Origin: an uncultured Flavobacteriales bacterium
Lineage (GTDB): Bacteria; Bacteroidota; Bacteroidia; Palsa-965
Direction of reading: 5' to 3'
NCBI GenBank assembly: GCA_946478675.1
Contig: CAMLEF010000041.1
Span: 1 to 19,642 of the forward strand
DNA length: 19,642 nt
In this document: positions 1-7,305 of the stretch, piece by piece
How positions within the stretch are numbered: position 1 is the stretch's first letter
Layout of the letters: each line of letters opens with the position of its first letter
The notes under the pieces: generated by a model
The model's input: only the letters and a program-made list of their open reading frames with translations
What the model was told of the DNA's origin: nothing
Database searches by the model: none
Made by a program: the position numbers and the translations under genes

Positions 1-27
1 CGTTTTTATTGTTATTCTATCGGTGTC

Positions 28-103
28 GAATCTTTCAATATTCAATTTTCAATGCGGGCAGCCGGTGCGCATCGGCATATCAGCACATCGGCATATCAGC
101 AAA
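28..103. repeat. Short-unit repeats downstream of acpH
   Basis: Two simple repeats lie just past the acpH stop codon. At 70-101 the 16-mer CATCGGCATATCAGCA occurs twice in perfect tandem; on the minus strand this reads as four octamers of the form TGCYGATR. At 28-53 the minus strand reads ATTGAAA, ATTGAAT, ATTGAAA as three degenerate heptamers. Both are visible directly. A role in transcript ending is inferred from the position only; no pairing partner is visible inside the window, and one could lie before base 1. Confidence 0.6.
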
Positions 104-682
104 TTATTTCCTGTACGCTTCCGTATGGGCAACGAGCTGCGGGAAGAACTCGCGGAAATCGGCTTCGAAATCGGCGTAGTTGCGGACGAGCGCGTCGGCG
201 GCGAGCTCCATTCTGGATTCGAATTTCGTGCGGCGCGACATGCCGGTGAGCACGCGACGAACGCCTTCCACGTGCGTGTAGGCCATCAGCCAGTCGTGCT
301 GCTTCATGAACGGGAGCATGTATTTCGGCTTCTCGGGAAAATGATGGCTTTTATCTTCGAGAAAACGATAAATACGTTGTGAATAGTCCGCCAGCGATTC
401 CCCCGAAAACTCGTTCCAGTTTTTGGCGAGGAAATGATCGTAGAAAACATCAATGATCACGGCGGAATAATGATTGAACTCCGGCCGGAGAATGACTTTG
501 CTGCGCCCCGTTACGGGATGCGTGTCGGTGTAATGATCGATCCTGCGGTGCATGACGATCCCTTCGCGGATCTCGTCGTTGTAATCGTTCAACGCGTTTC
601 CTTTCACTGCATCAGCGATAAAATTCCCGATCAGCAATCCGTGCGATTCTCCCGAGAGATAAAAATGGGCCAGGTAATTCAC
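104..682 (-). CDS. acpH: Acyl carrier protein phosphodiesterase (AcpH, DUF479 family)
   Basis: This gene likely encodes the cytosolic enzyme that removes the 4'-phosphopantetheine arm from acyl carrier protein, returning holo-ACP to apo-ACP (fatty acid synthesis). The product is 192 residues, almost the same length as E. coli AcpH. It opens with NYLAHFYLSG and carries GNFIADAVKG, the histidine-rich HRRIDHYTDTHP and DVFYDHFLAKNW, the typical conserved blocks of the family with His/Asp metal-binding candidates. I place the start at the GTG at 682: an in-frame ATG at 772 would add 30 residues (many Cys, Phe and Arg) that do not fit the family, whose N-terminus is MNYLAH. A near-consensus -7 element (TAACTTTA, 686-693) ends three bases before this GTG, suggesting a leaderless message. 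It is divergent from the efflux genes at 875. The family assignment is firm; the exact start is a little less so. Confidence 0.88.
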   Translation of the reverse strand: MNYLAHFYLSGESHGLLIGNFIADAVKGNALNDYNDEIREGIVMHRRIDHYTDTHPVTGRSKVILRPEFNHYSAVIIDVFYDHFLAKNWNEFSGESLADYSQRIYRFLEDKSHHFPEKPKYMLPFMKQHDWLMAYTHVEGVRRVLTGMSRRTKFESRMELAADALVRNYADFEADFREFFPQLVAHTEAYRK

Positions 683-685
683 CCT

Positions 686-693
686 TAAAGTTA
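686..693 (-). promoter_or_regulatory. Possible -7 element for acpH
   Basis: Read on the minus strand this is TAACTTTA, one mismatch (last base) from the Bacteroidota -7 consensus TAnnTTTG. It ends three bases before the GTG start, so transcription would begin at or inside the start codon. No clear -33 TTTG is seen. Tentative. Confidence 0.35.
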
Positions 694-752
694 CGAAGCA
701 GGCAATAAAAGCGGACCATTCGCGACTAAAAGGAGAGCAACAGCTGTTAAAA

Positions 753-796
753 CCACGGAGGTACGGGGACACGGAGAAAATAAACGCCGTGTTTCC
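753..796. repeat. CACGGAG-type direct repeats with weak hairpin in a divergent promoter region
   Basis: Within the 192-bp divergent gap between acpH and the efflux operon, CCACGGAGG, TACGGGGA and CACGGAGA follow each other as degenerate 8-9-mers (753-777). ACACGG at 769-774 can also pair with CCGTGT at 787-792. The repeat is visible directly. It could be a dispersed intergenic element or an operator; nothing in the sequence decides between them. Confidence 0.35.
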
Positions 797-845
797 GTCA
801 GCCTTCGGAATGGTTAAAAATCATTCCATATCGTCCCAATCTGTC

Positions 846-853
846 TAACTTTG
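846..853 (+). promoter_or_regulatory. -7 promoter element of the efflux/tsaB operon
   Basis: TAACTTTG matches the Bacteroidota -7 consensus TAnnTTTG perfectly and ends 21 bases before the ATG at 875. There is no good -33 TTTG at the expected distance; an A/T tract sits there instead. It supports an ATG start at 875, because a TTG start at 851 would lie inside the promoter element. Confidence 0.7.
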
Positions 854-874
854 CCCACTGTAAATCCGGCACGC

Positions 875-2371
875 ATGTTCCGTAAACTTTTTATCGCCCT
901 CGTTGCGTTTTTTCCTTTGGCCGCTGCAGCGCAAACCGGCACCGCTTATTCCGCCGCGCAGCAGCTCCCGCCCGCAACGCTGGTGAATGATACGCTCCTT
1001 TGGCCCGCCGACAATGCGCAGCCTTGGACCCTGCAGCAATGCATCGCTTATGCGCAGGTACACAACATCACCATCCAGCAGCAAATGCTCAACGTGCAGC
1101 TTTCCGAAGTGAACCTGCGCCAGAGCCGCGGCAACGTTCTTCCGAACCTCAACGGTTACGCCTCGCACACGTACCAGTACGGCCGCACCGTCGACCGCTA
1201 CACCAACACGTTTGCGAACAGCATGGTGCTTTCGGAAAACTTCTACCTCAGCAGCAGCGTGACCGTCTTCAGCGGGATGCAGAATTATAACCTCATCCAG
1301 CAAAACAAATTCAACGTCGAATCGTCCCGCTTCCAGCTCGCGCAGGTATCCAACGACATCGGCATGAACGTGGCCAGCGCTTACCTGCAGGTGTTGTTCA
1401 CGCAGGACCAGTTCGATCTCGCGAAACAGCAATCGGAGCTCACGCGCAAGCAGGTGGCCCGCACGCAGCAGCTGGTGGATGCCGGCGCCGCCGCACAGGG
1501 AGCCTTGTTCGATCTTCAGTCGCAACTCGCGCAGGAAGATTACAACGTCGTTTCGGCGGAGAACAGCCTGACGATCGCTTACCTCAGCCTCACGCAGCTG
1601 ATGAACCTCGATTCCACCGCGGGATTTTCCATCGTGCGCCCGAACCTCGACGTTCCGAATGAAACCGTGCTCGCCGGAACGCCCGACGCGATTTTCCAGG
1701 CCGCCCTGCAATCGCAACCTGCCATCAAGCGCGCCGACATGGATTACCAGAGCGCCGACAAAGGCGTTTCCGTTGCGTACGGCGCGCTCAGCCCGACACT
1801 CACGCTGCAGGGTTCCATCGGTACCGGTTATTCCGGCGCAGCCAAAGACATTACGGGAGTGAATTACTCCGGCTACGACACGACCGGCTTTACGACCGGC
1901 GGCGATTACGTGCTCACGCCGAATTTCACTTACAATTCCGTCACCACGCCGTGGAACGACCAGATCAGCAGCAACGTCAACAAGAGCTTCGGCGTGCAGC
2001 TGACGATCCCGATCTTCAACCGTTTCCAGGTGAGCAGCTCGATCGAACGCGCCAAGATCCAGCGGGAAAGCGCGCAGCTCAACATCGATCTCGCGCACCA
2101 GCAACTGCGCAAGAACATCGACCAGGCCTGGGCCGATGCGAAAGCCGCACTCGAGAAATATCATGCTTCGCAAAAAGCCGTCGACGCCGCGCAGGAATCG
2201 TTCCGCTACACCGAGCAGAAATTCAACGTCGGCACGGTGAACTCCATGGACTTCAACAATTCGAAGAACCAGCTGAACCGCGCGCAGTCGCAGCTCATCC
2301 AGGCGAAATACGATTACATCTTCCGTCTTAAAGTCCTCGATTATTACCAGGGTAAACCACTTACTTTCTGA
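875..2371 (+). CDS. TolC family outer membrane efflux protein
   Basis: The product is a TolC-like outer membrane channel (498 residues) expected to form a trimeric exit duct for a tripartite efflux pump or type I secretion system. The N-terminus FRKLFIALVAFFPLAAAAQ is a clear signal peptide. The rest shows the two OEP-type halves: a first block starting WTLQQCIAYAQVHN with NVQLSEVNLRQSRGNVLPNL, and a second ending in RKNIDQAWADAKAALEKY and the conserved EQKFNVGTVNSMDFNNSKNQ. Long Gln/Ala-rich helices form the alpha-barrel. I chose the ATG at 875 over an upstream TTG at 851, which overlaps the -7 element. The adaptor gene starts three bases after this stop, so the two are almost certainly co-transcribed and form parts of one export complex. 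Substrate unknown. Confidence 0.93.
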   Translation: MFRKLFIALVAFFPLAAAAQTGTAYSAAQQLPPATLVNDTLLWPADNAQPWTLQQCIAYAQVHNITIQQQMLNVQLSEVNLRQSRGNVLPNLNGYASHTYQYGRTVDRYTNTFANSMVLSENFYLSSSVTVFSGMQNYNLIQQNKFNVESSRFQLAQVSNDIGMNVASAYLQVLFTQDQFDLAKQQSELTRKQVARTQQLVDAGAAAQGALFDLQSQLAQEDYNVVSAENSLTIAYLSLTQLMNLDSTAGFSIVRPNLDVPNETVLAGTPDAIFQAALQSQPAIKRADMDYQSADKGVSVAYGALSPTLTLQGSIGTGYSGAAKDITGVNYSGYDTTGFTTGGDYVLTPNFTYNSVTTPWNDQISSNVNKSFGVQLTIPIFNRFQVSSSIERAKIQRESAQLNIDLAHQQLRKNIDQAWADAKAALEKYHASQKAVDAAQESFRYTEQKFNVGTVNSMDFNNSKNQLNRAQSQLIQAKYDYIFRLKVLDYYQGKPLTF

Positions 2372-2374
2372 TCT

Positions 2375-3742
2375 ATGAAACGCTTTCTTATCATTGGCTC
2401 TGTCCTCGTCGCGATCCTGATCGTTGTCGTCATCATGACGAAAGGCTCGGGCAAAGGCACGCTGAAAGTCGCTACGGAAAAAGCAGCGCGCCGCGATATC
2501 ACCGAGATCGTTTCTGCCAGCGGAAAAGTGCAGTCGGAAAACCAGGTGGTGGTCGGCTCCGACGTTTCCGGTGAGATCGTCGAGCTGCTTGTCAAAGAAG
2601 GCGACACGGTGAAAAAAGGCGACCTGCTCCTGCGCATCAACCCGATCATTTACCAGTCGACGGTCGAGCAGATGGAAGCGTCGCTCAACGGTTCCCGCGC
2701 CAGCCTCGCCAACACCACCGCACGCCTCGCGCAATCGCAGGCGAACTTCAATAACGCCGAAGCCGCATTCAACCGCAGCAAGAAGCTCCACGATAACGGC
2801 GCCATTTCCGACGCTGAATTCGAACAGTCGAAAGCTTCATTCGAATCCGCAAAAGCCGACGTGAATGCCGCGACGGAAAGCGTGAAAGGCGCGCAGTTCA
2901 ACGTCAACAATGCGCAGGCCGCTTACCAGCAGGCGCAGGACAATCTCGCGAAAACGAATATCTACGCGCCGGTCAGCGGAACAGTAGCGCAGCTCAACAA
3001 GAAAAAAGGCGAACGCGTACTCGGTACGCAGCAGTTCCAGGGCACCGACATTCTCACGCTCGCTAACCTGAACGAAATGGAAGTGCAGGTCGACGTGAAC
3101 GAGAACGACATTCTCCGCGTACATGTGGGCGACACCTCGATGATCGAAGTCGACGCGCACAGCAACCGCAAGTTCCGCGGCGTCGTTACCGAAGTGGCGA
3201 ACTCCGCCACCACCACCGGCCTTACGACGGACCAGGTGACGAACTTCCCGGTGAAAGTCCGCATCCTGCGCGAATCCTACGCCGATCTTGTCGATCTGAA
3301 ACACCCGGAGCGTTACGTGTTCCTTCCCGGCATGACGGCCACCGTAGAGATTCAAACGAAATCGGTACGCCATGTCATCACTGTTCCGATCCAATCCGTC
3401 ACAACGCGCACCGATACCGCTTCGAAAGAAGAGAAGAAAGCCGACAAGCCGAAAGCCGGTGGTCCCGGCGACGAAAACAAGATCGTCGTGAGCGACACGA
3501 AAGAAAAACAGAAGGAAGAAAAGAAAGCGATCACCTGCGTTTTCGTTTATCGTGACGGCGTGGTGAAGCTGGTGCCGGTCGTAGCGGGCATCGAAGACAA
3601 CATGTACATCGAGATCATTTCCGGCCTCCAGGAAGGAGACGAAGTGGTGAGCTCGCCGTACAAAGCCATCAGCTCGGAGCTGTACAACAATTCGAAAGTG
3701 CAAAAGGTGAGCAAAGAAGAGCTCATGAGCACCGAAGAGTAA
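2375..3742 (+). CDS. MacA/HlyD-like periplasmic adaptor subunit (membrane fusion protein)
   Basis: A 455-residue periplasmic adaptor that would bridge an inner-membrane pump to the TolC-like channel encoded just upstream. Residues 4-22 form a single N-terminal membrane anchor. The split biotinyl-lipoyl domain is at about 52-88 (VSGEIVELLVKEGDTVKKGD) and 195-216 (APVSGTVAQLNKKKGERV), separated by a long Ala/Gln/Asn-rich coiled-coil hairpin (about 95-190). Beta-barrel and membrane-proximal parts follow. Odd feature: a Lys/Glu/Asp-rich stretch of roughly 40 residues (about 345-387) is inserted in the membrane-proximal region. Resemblance is closest to MacA-type adaptors, which normally sit next to a MacB ABC permease; here the next gene is tsaB, so the pump must lie elsewhere. 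Family firm, exact subtype inferred. Confidence 0.9.
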   Translation: MKRFLIIGSVLVAILIVVVIMTKGSGKGTLKVATEKAARRDITEIVSASGKVQSENQVVVGSDVSGEIVELLVKEGDTVKKGDLLLRINPIIYQSTVEQMEASLNGSRASLANTTARLAQSQANFNNAEAAFNRSKKLHDNGAISDAEFEQSKASFESAKADVNAATESVKGAQFNVNNAQAAYQQAQDNLAKTNIYAPVSGTVAQLNKKKGERVLGTQQFQGTDILTLANLNEMEVQVDVNENDILRVHVGDTSMIEVDAHSNRKFRGVVTEVANSATTTGLTTDQVTNFPVKVRILRESYADLVDLKHPERYVFLPGMTATVEIQTKSVRHVITVPIQSVTTRTDTASKEEKKADKPKAGGPGDENKIVVSDTKEKQKEEKKAITCVFVYRDGVVKLVPVVAGIEDNMYIEIISGLQEGDEVVSSPYKAISSELYNNSKVQKVSKEELMSTEE

Positions 3743-3756
3743 ACTCCGCCCGCCGG

Positions 3757-4443
3757 ATGTTCCTTTTAATTGAATCTTCTACTGCTGTTTGTTCCGTGGC
3801 GTTATCGTCGGGCGGAAAAATTCTTGCCATTCGCGAGCTCAACGAACCGAACCGTCATGCTGAAAAGCTCACGCTGTTTTGCGAAGAGGTCATGCAGGAA
3901 GCCGGCGTTGCTTTTTCGCAATTGGATGCGGTGGCGGTGAGCAAAGGCCCCGGTTCTTACACAGGTTTGCGCATCGGCGTTTCAGCTGCCAAAGGCATTT
4001 GTTACGCGCTGGAGAAACCGCTCATCGCGATCGGAACGCTTGAAGCGATGGCGCAGGGCATGAAAGCGGAAGCCGTTCCCGGCGACCTGCTTTTCCCGAT
4101 GATCGACGCGCGACGAATGGAAGTGTATTACGCACAGTACGATCATCTCGCGCATGAAATTTCACCGGTAACGCCGCTCGTGCTCGACGAGAACAGCTTC
4201 GCGGATCTATTGCCGCAGCAACGCACCTGGTTCTCCGGCGACGGCATGCCGAAAGCGAAAACGTTATTCGAAAAATATCCGAACGCGCTCTTCACGGAAG
4301 CCGGAATGCCTTCGGCGAAACATCTCGCAGAACTCGCAGAGAAAAAATTCGCCGCGAAGGAATTCGAAGACCTCGCTTATTTCGAGCCGTTTTACCTGAA
4401 GACTTTCCATCCCGGGCCGCAGCGCTCGAAGCAAACGGAATGA
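3757..4443 (+). CDS. tsaB: tRNA threonylcarbamoyladenosine biosynthesis protein TsaB (YeaZ)
   Basis: TsaB is the non-catalytic actin/HSP70-fold partner of TsaD in making t6A at position 37 of ANN-decoding tRNAs, together with TsaC and TsaE, in the cytosol. The 228-residue product has the family's N-terminal LLIESSTAVCSVAL phosphate-loop-like segment, the strongly conserved KGPGSYTGLRIGVSAAKGI motif and the IGTLEAMA helix that follows. Its length is normal. The ATG at 3757 lies 14 bases after the adaptor stop codon, with no promoter element between, so tsaB is probably the third gene of the efflux transcript. There is no obvious functional link between the two. A strong hairpin follows at 4471-4514. 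Confidence 0.93.
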   Translation: MFLLIESSTAVCSVALSSGGKILAIRELNEPNRHAEKLTLFCEEVMQEAGVAFSQLDAVAVSKGPGSYTGLRIGVSAAKGICYALEKPLIAIGTLEAMAQGMKAEAVPGDLLFPMIDARRMEVYYAQYDHLAHEISPVTPLVLDENSFADLLPQQRTWFSGDGMPKAKTLFEKYPNALFTEAGMPSAKHLAELAEKKFAAKEFEDLAYFEPFYLKTFHPGPQRSKQTE

Positions 4444-4470
4444 CATCCGCACAGTCAGCGCACGTCGCCG

Positions 4471-4514
4471 GTCTTCGGTTGCCGGTTATTAAAAACGGAC
4501 CGGCAACCGAAGAC
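4471..4514 (+). terminator. Hairpin terminator after tsaB
   Basis: A perfect 16-bp stem, GTCTTCGGTTGCCGGT (4471-4486) against its complement (4499-4514), encloses a 12-base A-rich loop. Imperfect outer pairing (CAGTC at 4452-4456 with GACTG at 4519-4523) extends it. No long T-run follows, so a classical intrinsic terminator is not certain, but the position between the tsaB stop and the promoter of the next gene fits transcript ending. Confidence 0.6.
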
Positions 4515-4537
4515 TGACGACTGTCTTTCCGTTTCTC

Positions 4538-4545
4538 TAATTTTG
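4538..4545 (+). promoter_or_regulatory. -7 promoter element of the TonB-dependent receptor
   Basis: TAATTTTG matches TAnnTTTG perfectly and ends six bases before the ATG at 4552, so the message is probably leaderless or nearly so. An upstream in-frame TTG at 4543 lies inside this element, which argues for the ATG. No clear -33 element. Confidence 0.65.
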
Positions 4546-4551
4546 CTGCGC

Positions 4552-6915
4552 ATGAAAGCCCTTCCCCTACTCTTCGCGCTGCTGTTTCCCTTCGCCCTCT
4601 TCGCGCAGGCACCCACACAAACCGTCCGCGGAAAAGTCGTCGACAACCAGACGAAAGCGGAGCTGGTCGGTGTGATCGTTATTCTCCAGGACACCGGCAG
4701 CAAAGCCATGAACACGACGACGGACGTCAACGGCGATTTTCGTTTGAGCGACGTGCCGGTCGGGCGACATACGCTGCTGTTCCGTTACATGGGTTATAAA
4801 GAACGTTCCATGCCGATCGTCGTCAGCTCGGGGAAAGAAGTGGTGCTGAACGTCGAGCTGGAAGAATCCGTGCTGCAGCAGAAAGAAGTGGTGATCACCG
4901 ACGAATCGGGCAAAGACAAGCCGCTGAATGAAATGATCACCGTGAGCGGGCGTTCGTTCACGATCGAAGAAACGCAGCGTTACGCCGGCAGCCTCGGCGA
5001 TCCTTCACGCATGGCAGCGAATTATGCAGGCGTGAGCGGCGCGGAAGATTCGCGCAACGACGTGGTGATCCGCGGTAATTCTCCGCTTGGTTTGCTGTGG
5101 CGATTGAACGGCGCCGACATTCCCAACCCGAACCACTTCGGATCGTTCGGCAGCACGGGCGGACCGGTGAGCATGCTCAACAACAACGTACTCAGCAATT
5201 CGGATTTCATGACGGGCGCGTTCCCTGCGGAGTACGGCAACGCGACGGCCGGCGTGTTCGACTTGCGGATGCGCAACGGCAACAATGAAAAATTCGAATT
5301 CCTCGGGCAGGTCGGCTTCAACGGTTTCGAAGGCGGCATCGAAGGACCGCTCTCGAGAAAACACAACAGTTCGTTCCTCATCAATTACCGTTATTCCACG
5401 CTGGCGATCTTCACCAAGATCGGTCTCGAATTCGGGATCGGCGATGCGGTGCCGAAGTACCAGGATTGTTCCTACAAATTCAATTTCCCGACGGAGAAAT
5501 TCGGCGACTTTTCCTTCTGGGGCGTCGGCGGACTGAGCTACATCGAGCTGCTCGACAGCAAACGTGACACGACGCGACTGGACCTTTACACGATCGGCGG
5601 ATACGACACGTATTACGGCACGCGTTCCGGTGTTACCGGTTTTTCGCACAATTACATTTTCAAATCCGGCAACGGTTATTCGCGTTTCAACCTCGCGGCG
5701 ACGGGCATGCAGAACTCCATTAAGCAGGATTCCGTTTCGTTCACCGATCATACGTTCTGGAGAAATTACGGCAGCAATTTCCGGCAGATGAAGATCTCGG
5801 CGAATTACACGCTGCTGAAAAAGTTCAATGTGCGCAATACACTGAAGTCGGGCGTGTATGCGGATCGTTTGTTCATCAGCCTGCACGACAGCGCGAATTA
5901 CAACGTGAACCAATTTCGCCGCATCCGCGACATCGATGCGGAAACGTGGCTCTTCCAGGCATACACGCAATGGCAGCACAAGTTCAGCGATCTCGTAACG
6001 CTCAACCTCGGCGTGCACGGGCAGCTGCTGGCGCTGAACAATTCGTACAGCATCGAACCGCGCGCGGGTGTGCGCTGGCAACTCGACGAAAAACAATCGC
6101 TGAGCTTCGGCACGGGACTGCACAGCCAGATGCAAACCGTGTTCACGTATTTCAATCAAACGCTGATGCCCGACGGCAGCTACATTCTTACAAATAAGAA
6201 CATCGGTTTCTCGCGCGCAGCACATGCGGTGATCGCGTACGACTGGAATTTCTCGAAGAGCATGCGCCTGAAAGTGGAAACGTATTACCAATATCTCTAC
6301 GATATTCCCGGCCTCGCGCGACCGACGCTCTATTCCGGCCTGAACGAAGGCGCCGACTTCAACGCGCCCGGCATCGACAGTCTCATCAACAACGGCAAAG
6401 GACAGAACTACGGGCTGGAGCTGACGCTGGAGAAATTCTACAGCAAAGGCTATTACTTTCTCGTCACGACGTCGCTCTTCAAATCGTACTTCACCCCGAG
6501 CGACGGCATCGAGCGGCAGACTGCGTTCAGCGGCAATTACGTCGTGAATTTGCTCGGCGGAAAAGAGTTTAAATTCAACGAGAAGAACACGCTTTCACTC
6601 GACATCAAGATGAACGCAGCCGGCGGCAAACGCTACATCCCGATCGATCTGAACGCTTCGTCGCTCGCAGGATTTGCGGTGTACGATTATTCGCATGCGT
6701 ACGAGAACCGCTATCCCGGCTATTTCCGCATCGACGGCAAGATCGGCTACATCCTCAACGGCAAGCACGTCACGCAGCAATGGTCGGTGGAGTTTTTGAA
6801 CTTCACGAATCACAAAAACGTCTTCACGCAGGATTACAACAAAGCGACGAACGCGATCGTAACGAATTACCAGACGGGATTCCTGGTAGTGCCTTCGTAT
6901 AAGATTTCGTTTTAA
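4552..6915 (+). CDS. TonB-dependent receptor with carboxypeptidase-regulatory-like N-domain
   Basis: A 787-residue outer membrane receptor for energised uptake of an unknown ligand. A signal peptide (about 1-19, ending FALFAQ) is followed by a carboxypeptidase-regulatory-like/CNA-B-type domain (about 24-107; VRGKVVDNQTKAELVGV, VNGDFRLSDVPVGRHTL, RYMGYKE). A plug domain follows at about 127-250 with VVIRGNSPLGLLWRLNG and the typical GNATAGVFDL segment. A 22-strand-type beta-barrel follows, rich in alternating aromatic residues and ending in a terminal Phe (SYKISF), as outer membrane barrels do. There is no SusD partner, so it is not a polysaccharide utilisation locus pair. It stands alone between two hairpins with its own promoter. 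Its last Phe codon and stop codon are part of the downstream hairpin stem. Ligand cannot be inferred. Confidence 0.92.
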   Translation: MKALPLLFALLFPFALFAQAPTQTVRGKVVDNQTKAELVGVIVILQDTGSKAMNTTTDVNGDFRLSDVPVGRHTLLFRYMGYKERSMPIVVSSGKEVVLNVELEESVLQQKEVVITDESGKDKPLNEMITVSGRSFTIEETQRYAGSLGDPSRMAANYAGVSGAEDSRNDVVIRGNSPLGLLWRLNGADIPNPNHFGSFGSTGGPVSMLNNNVLSNSDFMTGAFPAEYGNATAGVFDLRMRNGNNEKFEFLGQVGFNGFEGGIEGPLSRKHNSSFLINYRYSTLAIFTKIGLEFGIGDAVPKYQDCSYKFNFPTEKFGDFSFWGVGGLSYIELLDSKRDTTRLDLYTIGGYDTYYGTRSGVTGFSHNYIFKSGNGYSRFNLAATGMQNSIKQDSVSFTDHTFWRNYGSNFRQMKISANYTLLKKFNVRNTLKSGVYADRLFISLHDSANYNVNQFRRIRDIDAETWLFQAYTQWQHKFSDLVTLNLGVHGQLLALNNSYSIEPRAGVRWQLDEKQSLSFGTGLHSQMQTVFTYFNQTLMPDGSYILTNKNIGFSRAAHAVIAYDWNFSKSMRLKVETYYQYLYDIPGLARPTLYSGLNEGADFNAPGIDSLINNGKGQNYGLELTLEKFYSKGYYFLVTTSLFKSYFTPSDGIERQTAFSGNYVVNLLGGKEFKFNEKNTLSLDIKMNAAGGKRYIPIDLNASSLAGFAVYDYSHAYENRYPGYFRIDGKIGYILNGKHVTQQWSVEFLNFTNHKNVFTQDYNKATNAIVTNYQTGFLVVPSYKISF

Positions 6916-6978
6916 CGTATTGGATTGCCGGGCTTCGATACGCTCCGCTACTCAGCCCGACAATCCAATACGTTAAAA
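6910..6978 (+). terminator. Long hairpin overlapping the receptor stop codon
   Basis: A 25-bp stem with one mismatch pairs 6910-6934 with 6954-6978, enclosing a 19-base loop. The left arm starts with the last Phe codon and the TAA stop of the receptor. The loop/upper stem contains TTCGATACGCTCCGCTAC (6934-6951), which recurs with two changes on the opposite strand in the hairpin at 7235-7305. Likely a terminator for the receptor gene; the shared loop suggests a repeated element rather than a chance palindrome. Confidence 0.7.
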
Positions 6979-7215
6979 GCAGGCTGCGGGAAAATCACGC
7001 AAACATCATGCACGTCCGATCTGCGCCGCATCTGTAAATGATTGCTACCGCTACTCAGCCCGACAATTCAATACGTTAAAAGCAGGCTGCGGGAAAAATC
7101 ACAAGAATTCATCATGCACGTCCGATCTGCGCCGCATCTGTAAATGATTGCTACCGCTACTCAGCCCGACAATCCAATACGTTAAAAGCAGGCTGCGGGA
7201 AAAATCACAAGAATT
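6945..7215. repeat. Tandem repeat, about 2.6 copies of a 103/106-bp unit
   Basis: The unit beginning CCGCTACTCAGCCCGACAAT recurs at 6945, 7048 and 7154, giving spacings of 103 and 106 bp. The third copy breaks off near 7215. Copies are nearly identical; the main differences lie around 6995-7005 versus 7101-7111 and at one C/T position. Each unit carries the right arm of the upstream hairpin, so three right arms (6954, 7057, 7163) share one left arm (6910-6934). No coding capacity is seen. This, with the two hairpins, fills the 377-bp intergenic gap. Confidence 0.9.
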
Positions 7216-7234
7216 TCGGCGGAACTACGAATCA

Positions 7235-7305
7235 TTCGTATCGTTAGTGGTTGTCAGACTGAGTAGCGAAGCGTACCGAAGCCTGACAACCACTAACGAT
7301 ACGAA
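7235..7305 (-). terminator. Long hairpin overlapping the 3' end of the minus-strand secreted-protein gene
   Basis: A perfect 23-bp stem (7235-7257 with 7283-7305) encloses a 25-base loop. On the minus strand the first arm contains the last three codons (Ser-Tyr-Arg) and the TAG stop of the gene ending at 7293. The loop carries the reverse complement of the conserved core found in the receptor-side hairpin (7263-7280), so both hairpins have the same orientation relative to the gene they follow. Probable terminator. Confidence 0.7.

Noticed and set aside
845..2791. Long minus-strand open frame (648 codons) opposite the TolC and adaptor genes
   Set aside because: It is rich in Arg, Val, His and Asp, matches no family pattern, and spans two well-supported genes on the other strand. 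GC-rich codon use in the real genes leaves few stops in the antisense frame. The same applies to long antisense frames at 5005-6291, 14122-15237, 15380-16123 and 17391-18632.
4552..6915. SusC/SusD-type glycan uptake locus
   Set aside because: No SusD-like lipoprotein or glycoside hydrolase flanks the receptor, and its length (787 residues) is shorter than usual SusC proteins.
6945..7215. Possible CRISPR array
   Set aside because: The repeating unit is 103-106 bp with no alternation of short conserved repeats and unique spacers, and no cas genes are nearby.
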